Program-made: the position numbers and the translations under genes
Shown here: one piece after another, positions 25,801-39,800 of the stretch
How positions within the stretch are numbered: the first letter of the stretch is position 1
Layout of the letters: each line of letters opens with the position of its first letter
The notes under the pieces: generated by a model
What the model saw: the letters and a program-made list of their open reading frames with translations, nothing else
The model's database searches: none
Told to the model about the DNA's origin: nothing
Assembly: GCA_963989385.1 (NCBI GenBank)
Contig: OZ022502.1
Span: 12,945,001-13,009,000 of the forward strand
DNA from: Ctena decussata
Taxonomy: Eukaryota; Mollusca; Bivalvia; Lucinida; Lucinidae
Length of the DNA: 64,000 bases
Direction: 5' to 3'

Positions 25801-28800
25801 ATGCAATCGTGATTGGTTCGAGTTTCAAGATGGCGGCGAGCCGCAACACATTTGTGTACACATTTAGGAAAGGAAGCGATACACATTAGTTAGGTAAGCT
25901 AATTTATTTTAATTCACGAAGTAACTTATCCAAACAAATATCTAGTTGACCCTTATGCAAATTTCAGCAAAACGATACCCAAAAACGAGATATTGATCCA
26001 TAAAGTTGTGCTCATGGAAAACAAAAATATTCGAATCGAACAACATCCATGAAAATGTGGCTGGTATTTACTCGCATTTAGCAGTTGTGCTCTGTTTTTA
26101 CGTGGAAGTCTTCAAAAAGCGATTGCTACTGTCGCTTATGCTTTTACTTTGTTTGTTTTTGTATTTTGATGTGAAAATAAATGATTTTTATAGTTTTCTA
26201 CACACCTGTGTTTGCCCCGGATTAGAAACTGGTGTACTACGGATTAGTATCCTACAGAAATCGCATTGGAATGAGCTTTTCTAACAAAGAGTACGGATCA
26301 GTCATCATTATTCTGATACTGTTTTTGAAGTTTTTTTTTTATTCATTTGAGCATTTAATACAATAATTACGCTGCAGACCTTATAGCAAGGTAACTTTCA
26401 GAACCAGAATTGCTCTTGAAGAGTTTTTTTTCGTAGACTAGTTTATAATCATACACAATCATATCAGATTATTTTGATGCAATTAACTCATCATTAAGGG
26501 GACGCCGATCTCAAAAGCTCTTACTTGTATGAAAATTTACCTGAGCAAACAAAAATGGTCATTTTGTCAAGGAGACTGATATTTCTGGCTATATTGTTGT
26601 ATGAGCAATTTATATATGTCACACAGATTACTTTACGTCCCAAAATACAGTTTTTGAGTACTCAGCAGCGTGCTTATCAGTCATTTTAGTTACTCCCTGG
26701 TTTGATTCCATTTGCGGTACTGTGAAACGCTGTGTGTATTTCAGAGAAAAACGTTTACATAAACATAACTACAGTTATCCGACTACAATGTATGAAAGTA
26801 TTTTAGCCCAAATGTACATATTTCTGGTAGATTTTTTTTTCTCCAATTTTTGCTTAAAATAGTTTGCATGGTAAAAAGCTAACATTGTAAATAATACCAG
26901 AAATACATACATGTGAACAAAAGTACTTTCATACATTGCAGTTGGATAACTGTAGTTTTTGTTCATGTTAACATTTTTATCTAAAATTTACCCAGCATCT
27001 GTTGAATCTTCTGCTTCATGGAACGACTGATCAAGCGCTTCTATTATTCTGCAAATAAAGTATTCGATAATTAAACCATGGACCACAACGTTCACCTGAA
27101 TACACAACTATGGCCTAATAGAAACTTGAGCCATTCGGTTGACATGGCAACAAATTAAACCGGATATGAATGGTAGATAACCTTGACAAACAGTTTGAAC
27201 CCATATCAGGCACGACGAATCGTCCGGCCTGATCAGGGTCCAAACTGTTTGACATTTTCATGATATTCCTGAAAGAGTGAATTCTTAAACAAATCAGCAG
27301 ACGACAAAAAGCATTAAAACACCCAGTATGCAATGAGTTAAAGCGTTTAATTCTTTTTCTCACCCAATACGTTTGCTCGTACATCCTCGTCTCAGTAACC
27401 ATATCTCTTAAAGAGAAAAAAAACAGAGGCTAATGGCCACAAGTCTCACCTGAATATCATCATGCTAACACGCCAGTGAAACTGACACCCCACATTTATA
27501 CACTATTAGTAAAACTGGGGTTTACTCCGACAAGGGTATTCATTGTGTTCTTATTTTGCTCTAAAACATAGTAGATTATGGACCCTCGTTAGAACCGCCT
27601 GACATGTACCCACAATTTATCTTTTGAGCAAAATTAGGAAAAACATCATAATTTTTCATCTGAAAATTACCAATTTGAAAAAGGCAGTATATTGCACAGG
27701 CTTGATATCGTAATGTACAGCAATGGCTAAAATAAAAATTTAACCTCTCCGGATCCAAAGCAACCAGACTTCTTCTGCTTCAGATTTCCAGTGGGGTTGT
27801 TTGGCAGGACAGGGATCTCCACCTGTCAGACGGCCCGTTGTATCTGTTGAGTCCTCGTCTTTGCTTTTTCATGGTATTGAAATTTGATTTATGTGTTTAC
27901 CGTGATGATTCATTGACGAGTTAGAGGGTTATCATGCGAACCGAACAACCAACTAAATGTTTTGTACCACTTCAGATACTGAGGATGAGGTTGGGCCTGT
28001 AAAATCGATTTAAGCCCCCAGTAATTCATTACTGACCGTTCCAAGGCGGTAGTTCTGTTGTGGTTCTCTGTTGCCTGTTTTTGGTGTCAGAGTTTCTGTG
28101 ATGTTTTACCTTATGTATGTTCTTATTATTTTTGGTTCGGTTTGGGTTGCTGAGTGGCCACCTTTTGGGAACAAGCTGCTCACTCGGTTGGCCATATGTT
28201 CTCTGTATCTTAATTATTTGTAATCTTAGTTGTTTCCAACTATGGTTTGAGGGCTGGATTTGGATTTTGATTGTTTCAGTTCCTGGTCTGTGCATACTTT
28301 TTACTTTTCTTATTAGACTGGCACAAAAACATAATCATTCATTTCCCCTAACTATAAATTCTATATGTGATACATGTATATATGAAAAAAGTTGAGATGA
28401 CAGACGGACGACGGACGCTGGCTGGATTTTTTCTGATTCGGTTTTACGTCCCTTTCAAGATTATTTCACTCATATCGAGACGAGCCAATCAGTAGATTGG
28501 GCGAAAACGGGAGTACCCCAGGAAAAATCACCTGGCACACCCGCAAGCAGAACTTGGCTTGTCTCACATGTGACCCGTGCGGAGCTCGACCCCACACCGG
28601 CCACAGCGGTGAGATGATCGAGCGATTATGAGCGGATGGCTAGATCTACTAAAAACTCCCCTAGATGAGTGTTCGGCTCAGGTAAGTTAAAACGTGTTTA
28701 GGACGTTCACATTATTTCTGCATAGAAAGGTTCAATCATATGACACTTAAGATGAGCTTGTGAGAATCTGGTGTGACTTCATAACACTCTCAAGTCTTAC

Positions 28801-30823
28801 CACGCTATGAATGATAGTAAAAAAACTATTTTATACTTGGATAATTGATCCTTAAATGTGAAACCAATCCGTTGTCTTTACTTACTAATCCGCACTCCTC
28901 GCTCAACGAATCCGTGGTCTGACCATAAACTACACAAGACTAATCCGTGTTATGACCATTTTGTGTATTCTTGAATATATTTGAAAGGCAAATGTGTTGG
29001 ATCCCATGCTTTGTGGGATATTGAAAGAATTGACCAAACAACTGATTAAACACCATTCAAAGCACACTTTGATGGTCCAAAGATGCAAAAACTCATATTT
29101 TTACAATCGTCACTCGATTCAACATATTTATGTCCAAATGAGCACACAAATGATGAAGGATTGTAATTCATATGGTGGACAGTCCTGCCTGGGGATTCCG
29201 AAATGCATGTAATAAACAATAAAGTTTAATGTTGCAAACTGCAATTACTTCTGATGATGAAAAGAAATGGTAAAAAAAGCTAATAATTACCTGTTGGCAT
29301 CTCGTGGTGTGTTATTCGCCGCCATTTTGAAACTCGAACCAATCACGATTGCATACGGGGCCTACATGACTAATCAGAGCACATACGGGTCGGTTAGACA
29401 ACAGTGATTATGCTGCGCAAACTGATGGGCGTTTTATAATTTTACCGGAGATCCGGTACATGTAGCTCCGTGGGTCACTGGATCTACTGATCTAGCGGTC
29501 CAGGGTTCGGGCCGCACTGGAGGCGGAAATATTTTCACAAAACAATTGGGCTCCTATGCACACAGCCTTTATCATCCTCCCATGGTTCTGACATGGCTGA
29601 AATACTGTTGAAAAGGACATAAAAATGCAAGTCTTTCATCCGTCTAACATTTCACATTTTAAATTACTCAGGACTCATAGATTGTTTCTGTAAAAAGGGA
29701 AGACAATAATCAGTCTGTGTGTGCGCAGTCTGATATGAGTCTTTGCTGTTTTCTATTGTCGTAAACTACTTTTTCATGCAAGGCAAATCAGTTCAGGTAT
29801 TCTGTAGGTGAAGCCAACTCGAGGCATCCCGATGAATACGCCTGTACATTTCCCGCTATGATCGATGACTGGAGACAGAAATTTCATCAGAAATCTATGG
29901 GAGAAACAAATTCAAAGTTCCCATTTGGATTTGTGCAAGTACGTTTTTTGTTATCCCCCACCCTTACGCCTCCCGCAAGTTTGAAGACATTGCTGATTTA
30001 TCTTGATTCGATCTTGTCCGTTAATTAATCTACTAGCCTGTTCCTCTTCTGTGCGTGTTTGCATCTGTGAAAAGAATCTTTGGTGCCATACCCTTGCAAC
30101 CCTTCCTATTAAATTTTCCTGAGTTTGAAAAGTGGCTTAGCTCCGTCAAATGTTTACAGGAATGGCCTCAGATTATTCATGTCATCTGTATCTATGGAAA
30201 TAGCTCTAAATAGGCATATCCGATGAAGAGAGAGAAGAGAGACAGAGAGGAATGTTCGCCTACATCTTATGCATGTACATTCCACTTGTACAATTACCAG
30301 AAACGTACAGGGAACACTGTATATAAAAATCCGTACATCTTTATTTTCAAATTATTTATTTATTTTTTTTGTTATTAATCACAGAGTGACAATCCTTGAA
30401 ACCTTACATTGATACAAAGCAAAAATGTAACTAGCCATGATACTACCAAAACTGCTTCTTCTATGTTTTTCGTGTTTTCACAGAATTTCAGCATACTGCT
30501 TAAATACTGCTTTATTTTTTTGTAATACAATAGCCTGCTCAGTATTCAGACGAAATATATTTTTTTATTATAAAATTAGCCTAAGAAAGCCTTGTAAAAT
30601 CGGTAAAATAGGTAATCTGTTGCGAAGCAAAGTAGGAAAAATGTCTTATAGGGATCCAGTAGCTGGTAATTCCCTCCACAGTTTCACTTTTAACTAGATT
30701 CAGGTTAGTTAAAGGCTGACTATTTGCAAGAAAATCGAAAATAAACAAAACTACGCAAACGGTTATAGATTTTATTAGACATCATGTACCACGAAATTGC
30801 AGCAAATGTATTCAGCTAACGAT

Positions 30824-30856
<33 letters not shown>

Positions 30857-33800
30857 GCCTCAAGTGAAATGGAATGCCATTAGAATCAGCCTGAAGAAAG
30901 CAAATAAAATTTAAATCTGGGTTCGAGGTCATAAAACTTGAGATTAATCTCAAACTCAAAATAAAACAAACTGATTGGCTGCTTCCGAGCATGTGCTCGG
31001 AAGCAGCCAATCAGTGTGCTTTATTTTGAGTTTGAGAATGTACTCAAGTTTTATAACCTCTGGGCCTGGCCTCTAAAAGTAAACTCTTCTCTTTAAAAGT
31101 AACCCTATCATAGAAGGGCTACGTGAAAGCAAGCAGAAAGGTTAAAGCTGTTTCTCTTTGAACTAAATTGGTTGGAAAAACCTACACATGTATCCATATA
31201 CGAGGGGCGTTCGAAAAGTAATGCAAATGACGTAATTTCTCGATAACCAATATAAAAACAGAACTTCTGATTGCAAAAACACATAAAGCTGTAGTATGCG
31301 TAGGAAAGTCTGCAAACACGGCGTATTTTTTAAAAAGGGCGCATTTGTATCTTCTTTGAAAGAGGTATACCCTAAAGACACTGAAGAATTTTAGTTTAGT
31401 AGGCCGTAATTTATATATCGTCAGTCTTTGATTTGTTTTTATTTTTGCTACTTAAAGACAATGCCCAGGCAATGTTGTACTGTAACTATCGCGGAAATTA
31501 TTTTTAATCTGGGTTCCATTCTGGCCCGGGAACATGGATTATTTAGTAGCAAATTCCCAATTTCTACCAAAAATTAAATGATTTCGTAATGAAAACAAGT
31601 GTATTAGCATTCAAAATCTTGTCAGCAAGAGCATTTACATGGGTCAACGAAAACCTGTCAATAAATTCAAATTAATGCCAAAAACGAACCCTTTACAAAC
31701 TTTTTAAAATGACGTTAACGTATATTTCAATAACGTCATGAGAATGGCGCATTGCTTTGCCAGGAATAAATCGATAACAGTTGCCACCCTTCTAACATTT
31801 GTATGAATATTGTAGACAACAATGGACAAGCAACTGACAAAAAATAATTTTGTATTTGCAACGATATTTGATTTGAATGCCCAACACTGAAAAGATTTTA
31901 CATATGAAATTAGGCCAGTGGTATGACAGGGGCCTAATAAAATCCGTTGACAGTCAATATGGAAAGGTGTCTTTGTACAGCGTTTGGTATCATTGTAAAG
32001 ACAAAATGTAGTATTTTTAGCATATGCATAGCATTTGTACCCAGTTTTCCCCAAAACAAAGTTATGAGGCCATTTGCATTACTTTTCGAACGCCCCTCGT
32101 ACTTCATTTGAAGCGAGATAATATTTTATTGGCACAACCATATTCACTCTCTCATCCAAATTCATTACCATTTTTTGGGGTGTGAGGAATTTTATAATCA
32201 ATAATATACGTAGAATCAAACACATAGACTGCGTCAATCTGCGCGAATGCATTGGGGTGTTCGCATGAACAATACCATATGCTATAAATTTTTGTGCCAC
32301 AATATTATCTATTACAGTTATCTGCCCTTTCCAACAACACTCAGTTAGTGGGCGGATTTCCGGCTCTACGCTGGGCTCAAACCTCTAAGTACGGATATGT
32401 GCCCAATGCCCGATTGCAGAATGTTTTCATGGCGGTGGCTATGGATCTTCCGGATTTCAATTCTCCATACGGCTCGTAAGTATACAAAGGCAGCGAAAGA
32501 AGAGGGATGGGGTTCGCTTTTCGTATGCTGTGCCCAAGATACAGAGGGCATTTAGGCCTTTAAACTACAATGCCCTTATGGCCTATAGGCTAGTTACCTT
32601 TCATATATAATATTATTTAGCAATATATACTTAGTCAAAAGAGTAAAATTACCAACTTTTGGCTTTATTTTCAAAGACCCCAGTGTATATTGGAGTCGTC
32701 AGGCACATGTGTGTTTCGGGAGACACCAAGGAACAAAAAGCATTGAACATCGTCAACCGATACTTTTTCACAGAAGAGTTATTTGGCAATTTTCGATAAG
32801 TGCTAATTGGAATGCACCTCATCAGTGCGCACGTCCAGAATTAAATTTTGTATCGCGCAGAAAAGTCCATTAAGCAGGAATCTCGAAAAACACTTAAAAT
32901 GTCTAGTATTTTGTACTCAGGCTTTACAATGTATATGCGAAGTATGAACTCTTCAGATCTTCAGATTATCTCCCTTCGAATTAAAGATATAGCGATTTTT
33001 TCTGTACCTGTCCGTCTTTTTTCAAAGAGTCTTCATTAATATTTTTATTATGTCATTGTTTTCATTACTTAATGACAAAATTGGGGGAATAGCTACGCGC
33101 CTTCTAACCGTAACGTTTCAGGGGCCGAGTGCACAAAGCAGACGTAAGCGTACGCTCGACGTACGACCGTCGTAAAGTTGTCGCAGAAATTTAATCCGTG
33201 TGCACAACCGAGACGTGTCGCAAACTTAGTCGTAAAATCGCTCTAAAACTCACGTCTGCTTTATAGTAGACTTAACACTGGCGTAAGGTGCTCATTTTGA
33301 GTTATTCCGTTAGTGTTTCATTTAAACATGGCCGGAATGTTACAATGGATGCACGATTTGCTATATAGAAGGGTTTTAATGAGAGACAGGATAATCAGGG
33401 ACAGCGCAAATCCATTGGATACATATAATGATGCAGAGCTATATGAACGGTTTCGTTTGCCACGCCATTGCTTCCCAATTGCTTTTACTGCGGACTGTAT
33501 TTCTTCCCATTTTTGTCTTTCCGAATTGTCCTTATACAACGCCAACAATTTCAATATTTCATTATCATGATTATCTTCATTTTTTTCTGATAGACATTTT
33601 ACGTTTAACTCAAAAGCACATGTACGTTTGTAAGTGTTCTAACGAACATTAGTTTTAAACAAAAAACAACAAAAGATTAAAATATGTCGTGCAGATTTTT
33701 GATTGATCCATAACATGCAAAAAGGTACATATGCCATATGCGAATATCAGAGGCTCATACCAGCCTGCGCATCCGCGCAGTCTGAAGACTATGCATGGAA

Positions 33801-36800
33801 CTTAAGGATACTACAGGTTCAAAGTGAAGGATCTATCTAAAATCACGGACTCACAGACTGGTTTCAGTCTTGTCTGTTTGCAGATGCCTTAAGCAACCTT
33901 TATGCCTAACGCGGCTCATATCATATAAGAAAACCATTCATCAAACACACTTGCTAATTTTATTTGAGAGCACTACGCTAGTCGTACTCCAGTCGCAACT
34001 ACGCCTGACTAACGCCTGCTTCGTGCACTTGGATTTTAACACAGTCGCAAGATTGACTTAGTTGCGCCGACGTTCGTAGCCTACGCCGGCGTAGCTTACG
34101 CCTCCTTTGTGCACTCGGCCCCAGATTTCCTATGGAAATCTCTTTAAATGTCCCATTTAAAACAGTTTTTGAAGGAATCATGGTACCTTGAGTTGTGGTT
34201 CAAATTCTCGCACCAGAAAGAGTAAAATTTCAATTTCTTTAGCATGCAGCCTTGCCTAGGGCCTGATCTAGTGTAAGAAACACAGATTCAGGAAAACCAT
34301 TATTCACAAACTAACTTTACATGGTTTGATCTTGAGCAATTTTAATGTTTCTTTGCGAAAATGAAAAATTGTCCCATACCTATTCAAACGACCCTTGTAG
34401 CATGTGTAGTCTTAAGAAACCAAAACTAATTAATCTGTTCAATAGGTAAATGGATACTCCTTTGAAATGAGTAAAAACTTAACCTCCATACTTCTGCATT
34501 TGCCATGGCATCATAAGATATTTCATGTATAGGAACTTTTTTGACGCCAGTCGTAGTTACTGAATCAAATAGAAATGTAACTACATTGTTATCGTTTTTT
34601 GACTAATCATACTCATGATTTTTGATATGGTATTTCAGAAACCTGACATTGGATTAATCTAATGACATTAGTTGTTTTTCTTGTATTTGGTCATGCTCCA
34701 TACAGCAAAATAAAGATGTTTTAGCTCTGGTGTAAAGTTATGTGTACTTGGAAATTTATGCTGTTGCAGCATGTTACATGTACATTGTCTTTATTTTTGA
34801 TTTCTGATTGAATTATAATAACTTTAATTGTAAGCATTCACCCACGGGACAAGCTCGATGTTGCCCACAGACTGGCCCTGGCGGGCCGTGCAGTCGCTTA
34901 TAATGAAACCAACCTCAGCTACCAAGGCCCGCTACCTACGTCAGTGCGTGCCCAACAAGGCTCTTTAGTAATACTGTTTGATCATGGAACCAAGCCGATA
35001 GAAGTCAGGGACACACAACATGGTTTTGAAGTAGGTTTGGTTTATTCTACTTTATTTGTTGTTATTTTTTATTTCAATCATTTATATTTTATTGAGATAT
35101 GTTTTGTTTCAGTACATTTTTAAGCAAAACGAAAACGAACGTATATAGAGAACAAATGTTATGATCTATCATGAGATCGCGATATTGACGACATCACAAG
35201 ACAGGTCATGAACCTGTTGGAATAGATAATTTCAGTACAGGTTTGCCAACAGTGTCTCATACACGTGATCTTACCTTTTTTCGCAAAATTTTCCAGTGAA
35301 AGAAATTCCAATTAAATATCAAGGCAGATTCTGTGTAACTGGTTTGATAGTGCTGATTTTATATAAAATCAGTCAGTCTATGTACTTATAATCATAACCA
35401 AAACGAGTCTGACCATCTAGTTTACAAGGATGTGCAGGCTGGTCAGATTAAAAAAAGGCAGGGCAGAAACTCTGGCAGATGATCAAACAATATTTTGCAA
35501 ATGCTCTCAAAAATTTTTAAGGGCAAGGTACAAAACTATTTACGCTTTCAATAGCTGCCTAGCCTGGCTTAAGATTTAAAGAAATAAGCTATCGTAGTGT
35601 AATTTTGATTCGTATTCGTAAATATATCAAAGTTCATTGCTGAATACCATATATATAAACCCCTTTTTCTGCCATATTTTCAAAGGGGAAAAACTTTTGA
35701 GATTCCCATTATTGATAAACGCGATTATAGTAAATATTCCTTTTATGGATGGTGTCGTTTCCCGTTCTACATCTTACAGGGTGTTCATTTCTCAACTTAT
35801 TCGGTTTGCGAGAGTGTCTAGTCATGTGACTGACTCCAGTGCCCGTAATAAAATTTTTACTGCATGGGTCGACTCGAGTAACTTCGGACAGCGGGTTAAT
35901 TTGGACATACCATTGCAAACAGTGAAAATCCAGATGAGACCCAGGATTTTCACTGTTAACACAGTTAATTTTGTTTTAATTCCAAACAACTGAAATATAC
36001 AGGAAACAATGCCACTGTCCGAATTTACCTGTTGTCCGAATTTACCTGACTTGACCTAAACTTCTCCAACAGTGCTATCGATATCATCAACGTCGAAAAG
36101 CTGTTTCAAAATTCTACAGCCGACATAATGAATTGGTTTCTAAATTCAAGGTCGGCTTAAACATTTTTTTTTTTGCAACAGCGCCTATCGGAACCAAAAT
36201 TATAAAGTGACTTAGTCTATAAATTTCAATAAAAAAAGTAAGAATAAAAATCAGTAAATAAAAAATAAACAAAAGGACCACTAGGTCCTGATCGCTCCCC
36301 TGAGCCCTGAGACTTTAATGTGATATGAAGTATTTGGACATTTGTTTTCGCTATGAATTTACTGATCTTTTTTAGACATAAGGTAACAGTGCCAAAATGG
36401 TGGTAAGCAAAACTACCAGGCCTAACAGTTTCCTTTCTGAGAGAAAGTACTGAAAATATTCAACCCAAGTGACCACTGGCCAAAGTCACTAAATGACCTT
36501 GACCTCTTGAATTCAAAGGGATTGAGTTCAATTAATTTTCCACATCAAAGAGTCTAATAGCAAGAGAAAAATGCACTTTTACAGCTTTTCCCATTCAAAA
36601 GCCTAAGGAGGAGATGGACTTTATAAGCTTATAGCTTTCGTTCAGATTCTCAATTTCGACCCGTGTATATCTTGTAACATGCATGTTATTATCTTGAATA
36701 AAATATTGTTTAAACCAAAAGCCTAAGGGGATAAGATAAATTAGACCTTGGGATATAAATGGTCAAGGTCAAATCAGGTCCATCAGTAAACTTTGTAGTA

Positions 36801-39800
36801 CTAGAGTCCCAGATGTTACATGCCAAGTTTCAAGGTGATCAGCATATAAGGGCATTGACCTCTTAAATTTCAAAAAGGTTGTATTTGAATGCATTATTAC
36901 ACAGCAGAATAGCAACATAGAAATTATTTATTTCAGTTTTTCCCATTCAAAAGCCTTAGGGACCAAATTTTTACCTTGCAATAGAATAGGTCACGGTCAA
37001 CTCAGGGTTTTATTTATATAACCGTTGTAGTACTAGAGTTCAAAATGCTACATACCAAGGTTCAAGGCAATCGGTCAAGGGGATCTGGAGTAGAAGATTA
37101 TTTTTAGATTTTTACCATATGCGGGCATGGCGGCCATCTTGGTCATGTGACCTACACCAAATATATAAACTTTCTTTCTCCCTTTGCCTGGAGGCTATAT
37201 ATGAAGTTTAATTGAAATTGGCCCAGTAGTTTCCCAATAGAAGGCCATTGAAAATGTTGACAGACAACGGACAAGTGACCTTTGGCCAAGCTCACTAGAT
37301 GACCTTGACCTCTAGAACTTAATTGAGGTTAAAATTGAATGCACTTCCACATTTTACAGCACAATAGCAACATAAAAATGTACTTTTTCAGTTTTTCCCA
37401 TTCAAAAGCCTAAGGGAACAAATTTGAATTTGCCATAATCTAGGTTAAGATCAACTAAGGATCTTCATTTATATAAACTTTGTAGTACTAGAATCCAAAA
37501 TACTACATACCAAGTTTCAAGGCAATCGGCGCGGTGGATCTGGAGTAGAAAATAGTTTAGGTTTTTACCATATATGGGCATTGCGGCCATCTTGTTCATG
37601 TGACCTACACCAAATATATAAACTATCTTTCCCCCTTTGCCTGGAGCCTGCATATGAAGTTTAGTTGAAATTGGTCCAGTAGTTTCAGAGAAGAAGTCTT
37701 TTGAAAATGTTGGCAACGGACGGACGCCGGACGCCGGAGGCTATCATCCTATAAGCTCCCCCAGGAACCTTCGGCTCAGGGGGTTGAAAATGTAAGAAGG
37801 GCTGACTTTTCTGATCAGAAAAATTGTCTTACTTTACATAGCATAAATATAATGCTGCTGTCTGCATGTTAAGCGGTTAACCCAGTCATAGTTTATAACT
37901 TTGCTTTCGTCTTTGATTCTACGCCGGTTGGTCGTCATCTATCTCAATAATGGGCCCGACAATAAGCTATTTATACATGTATATTACATGTAGCTTGTAT
38001 GTTGCTTGGTCGCAATACATTGTTTCTGTCAAGTCCTCATCTCTTATTCATCATAGGTCTTACTCGTGATTTGTTTGTTTCCTGTGATGAGTCATTGATG
38101 GGTCAGGAAACCTTCATCCAGACCAAATAGCTAGCTAAAGATTTCAAACCTCTACAAAAGCAGAGGGAGAGAGTTTGATTCCTTTGAAACTAGTTTCAGC
38201 CCACCCCTTGTAAACTGTCACTGACCGTTCCAATGCTGTTGTGGTTCCTCGGTGTAACATGTTGCTATGTCCGCTTGTCTATGATCTCTAGCAATATGGC
38301 CACCTGAATAGCTGCCCATTCTGCTTTTTGTTTTGTTTTATAATTAAAAATAGAAGAAGAAACAGAAGAAGAAGAAAAATTAGGTAAAAATAGATGTTGC
38401 TATTGTTTTCAAATACTAGGATGCATAGATGACCACCTGTTTGAGAAAGAGCTGTCATTTCGGTTATTTGTGCGTTTTTAGCTCACCTGAGCCTTTAGGC
38501 TCATAGGTGAGCTTATAGTATAGCCAGGCATCCGCCGTCCGTCCGTCCGTCCGTCGTTCGTCGTCCGTCGTCAATATATTCAAACATCTTCTCCTCCGAA
38601 ACCACTGGGCCGATTGAAGCCATATTTCATGTGGAGCCTACCTAGGTTGGGGGAACGAAAGTTTGTTCGCGGTATCTGGGTCACATGACCAAGATGGCCG
38701 CCACGCCCATATATGGTAAAAACCCTTCAAAAATCTTCTTCTCCAGAACCAGTAGGCCTATGACCTTGAAACTTGGTATGTAGCATGGGGGCATCTGGAC
38801 CCATCATAGTTTGTACAAATGATTACCTTGGGTTGACCTTGACCTAATTTACGGCATGGCCAACTTTGGTACGTTAGGCTTTTATATGGGAAAACGCTTA
38901 AACAGTGGATTTCTCAGAAACTATTTAAGTCTAAGGTTTAATACTTGGTATACACGGTCGACTAAATGACCAGATGAAGATATTATGTCACTAAAGGTCA
39001 AGGTCATTCCGTCGGCCCATCCGTCATCAAGATTTTCAAACATCTTCTCCTCTGAAACCACTGGGCCGATTGAAACCAAATTTCATATGCAGCCTCCATG
39101 GGTTAGGGGAACGAAAGTTTGTTCGCGGTATCTGGGTCACATGACCAAGATGGCCGCCAAGCCCATATATGATAAAAACCTTTCAAAAATCTTCTTCTCC
39201 AGAACCAGTAGGCCTATGACCTTGAAACTTGGTATGTAGCATCGGGCATGCGAGCCCATTATAGTTTGTACAAATCATGACTTTGCGTTGACCTTGACCT
39301 AAGTTACGGCATGGTCAACCTTGTTACGTTAGGCTTTTATATGGGAAAACGCTTAAACAGTGGATTTCTCAGAAACTATTTAAGTCTAAGGTTTAATACT
39401 TGGTATACATGGTTGACTAAATGACCAGATGAAGATATTATGTCACTAAAGGTCAAGGTCATTCCGTCGGCCCATCCGTCGTCAAGATTTTCAAGCATCT
39501 TCTCCTCTGAAACCACTGGGCTGATTGAAGCCAAATTTCATATGCAGCCTCCATGGGTTAGGGGAACGAAAGTTTGTTCGCGGTATCTGGGTCAATTTAC
39601 CAAGATGGCCGCCACGCCCATATATGGTAAAAACCCTTCAAAAATCTTCTTCTCCAGAACCAGTAGGCCTATGACCTTGAAACTTGGTATGTAGCATTGT
39701 GCATGCGGGCCTATCATAGTTTGTACAAATCATGACCTTGCGTTGAACTTGACCTAATTTACGGCATGGTCAACTTTGTAACGTTAGGCTTTTATATGGG

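Larger units (their letters stand above)
25748..29407. mobile_element. 3.66 kb element with ~95-bp near-identical TIRs
   Basis: The left terminus TCACTGTTGTCTAACCGACC is matched by inverted GGTCGGTTAGACAACAGTGA. Similarity extends about 93 bp with a single mismatch seen. Flanks read TTA on both sides (a 5-bp ATTAT reading with CACTG ends is also possible). TTA would fit PIF/Harbinger. No transposase frame is recognisable in the interior, which holds a foldback at 26753 and repeat copies at 27125 and 27764. Confidence 0.75.

Noticed and set aside
27115..27402. 95-codon minus-strand frame with NSLDPDQA
   Set aside because: This phrase is a known by-product of an abundant marine invertebrate repeat, with no domain structure.
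29457..29525. tRNA-like segment with GGTCCAGGGTTCGGGCC
   Set aside because: Only a T-arm resemblance; no credible D arm, anticodon arm or acceptor pairing.
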